5,175 nucleotides of DNA from Bacillota bacterium (GTDB lineage: Bacteria; Bacillota; DTU025), in the NCBI GenBank assembly GCA_003456765.1, contig DMOT01000103.1, positions 1-5,175 on the forward strand, in the 5' to 3' direction. Below are positions 4,593-5,175 of the stretch, piece after piece; position 1 is the stretch's first letter; each line of letters begins with the position of its first letter. The notes beneath the pieces are model-generated. The model saw only the letters and a list, made by a program, of their open reading frames with translations, was not told where the DNA came from and made no database searches. A program made the translations under genes and the position numbers.

Positions 4593-5168
4593 GTGAAAAG
4601 TGCATGTGTAGTCGACGCATCCGTTATCATAAGGCTTGGCGGTGAACGTGTCTTCCACGTCATTCCTCAACTCTTTTCCTGCGCCATGGTGCCGCAGGAA
4701 GCTTTTGACGAGATCATCAATGATCAAGAGCTCAAGAAGCAAATCGAGACGTATCGCCAAACAGCCAAAGCAAAGATCGTGGGACGCATCATGTTGGACC
4801 AATTTCAGAGAGCGTCCTATGACTCCGTCATCAGCTCGATGCGTCCCTATCTAAGCAGTGAACAGAGCGAATACTCCAACATCGGCGAAACGTCGTCAGT
4901 TGCAATGGCCATCGCCCTGTCTGTTCCAATTGTGTTGATGGACGATTCCGAGGCTGAAGGAGTGATAGAGCAGATCCCGGGCATTCGAAATGGAATCAAC
5001 ATATTCCGCAGCATTGCCGCGATCAGGGCTGCCAAAGCTCTCGGTATCATCTCCCGCAAAACTGAACGAGCGCTAGAGAAAAGATGGGCGAGCCAGGGTG
5101 ACTCGCCGACGCAATCAGAGGATGGGAAACTGCTAGTTGAGGCCCTGAAGAAGGCTGGTGCTACATAG
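4593..5168 (+). CDS. PIN-like domain protein, probable RNase effector/toxin
   Basis: This 191-residue protein has the features of a PIN-fold nuclease. VVDASVIIRL (6-15) places the first acidic residue, D8, at the end of strand 1. VPQEAFDEI (33-41) gives E40 in the family's VPxxVxxEI position. GETSSVAMAIALSVPIVLMDD (98-118) gives E99 and D117/D118, the conserved GE...A.A......DD pattern seen in VapC-like and DUF3368-like proteins. A full set of four acidic positions for metal binding is therefore present and the enzyme looks intact. It exceeds the usual 130-150 residues because of a helical insert (about 42-95) and a C-terminal tail (about 150-191) with a polar stretch, ASQGDSPTQSEDG. No dedicated VapB-like antitoxin gene precedes it; the Xre-ImmA pair occupies that place. 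The 53-base gap without a terminator supports a shared operon. RNase activity is inferred from the family. A non-toxic or DNA-directed role is possible. Confidence 0.8.
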   Translation: MKSACVVDASVIIRLGGERVFHVIPQLFSCAMVPQEAFDEIINDQELKKQIETYRQTAKAKIVGRIMLDQFQRASYDSVISSMRPYLSSEQSEYSNIGETSSVAMAIALSVPIVLMDDSEAEGVIEQIPGIRNGINIFRSIAAIRAAKALGIISRKTERALEKRWASQGDSPTQSEDGKLLVEALKKAGAT

Positions 5169-5175
5169 CCCATGT

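Noticed and set aside
4371..4802. Minus-strand ORF of 143 codons across the ImmA-PIN junction
   Set aside because: It is antisense to two well-supported genes and its product is unrecognisable.
3355..5175. Integrative element or prophage boundary around the Xre-ImmA genes
   Set aside because: Xre/ImmA pairs often mark such elements, but no integrase, excisionase, attachment repeat or tRNA end is visible within the window.

Overview
The window looks like a bacterial chromosome segment of moderate GC content. Shine-Dalgarno sequences are strong and G-rich (AAGGGGGG, AGGGGGG, GAGGGG). GTG starts are common, and AGG, AGA and ATA codons are used often. Together with the protein types (an imidazolonepropionase-like amidohydrolase, a membrane diguanylate cyclase, a small nitroreductase and an Xre/ImmA pair), this points to a Bacillota-type (Firmicutes) organism. 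That assignment is an inference from style, because no phylogenetic marker gene is present.

Layout: (1) Positions 2-661 hold the C-terminal half of an amidohydrolase-fold protein cut by the window edge. The residues expected to bind metal appear to be replaced, which suggests a non-catalytic homologue. (2) Positions 662-988 are a leader/intergenic stretch with a doubtful 50-codon ORF, an imperfect inverted repeat and a weak promoter candidate. (3) A membrane-anchored GGDEF diguanylate cyclase follows. Its GGDEF signature and RxxD inhibitory site are both intact, and its best start is probably a TTG at 989 rather than the ATG at 929. (4) Between this gene and the next, convergent one lie about 250 bases packed with short perfect hairpins but no classic terminator. 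(5) A nitroreductase-family flavoprotein lies on the minus strand (2541-3113). (6) A 353-base divergent intergenic region ends in an elaborate promoter/operator. (7) A compact three-gene plus-strand operon completes the window: an Xre-type DNA-binding protein, an ImmA/IrrE zinc metallopeptidase overlapping it by 7 bases, and a PIN-like nuclease 53 bases downstream.

The three-gene operon is the most interesting part. Xre plus ImmA is the known repressor/protease switch of mobile elements, in which ImmA inactivates the Xre repressor. Here the third gene encodes a probable RNase of the toxin-type PIN fold, so the module reads as repressor, protease trigger and nuclease effector. Three alternating GTAT/ATAC half-sites straddle the -35 and -10 boxes of the operon promoter, consistent with autorepression. 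I infer a stress- or phage-triggered toxin/defence module. The sequence does not show what triggers it. No integrase, transposase, tRNA, rRNA or CRISPR array is visible in the window.
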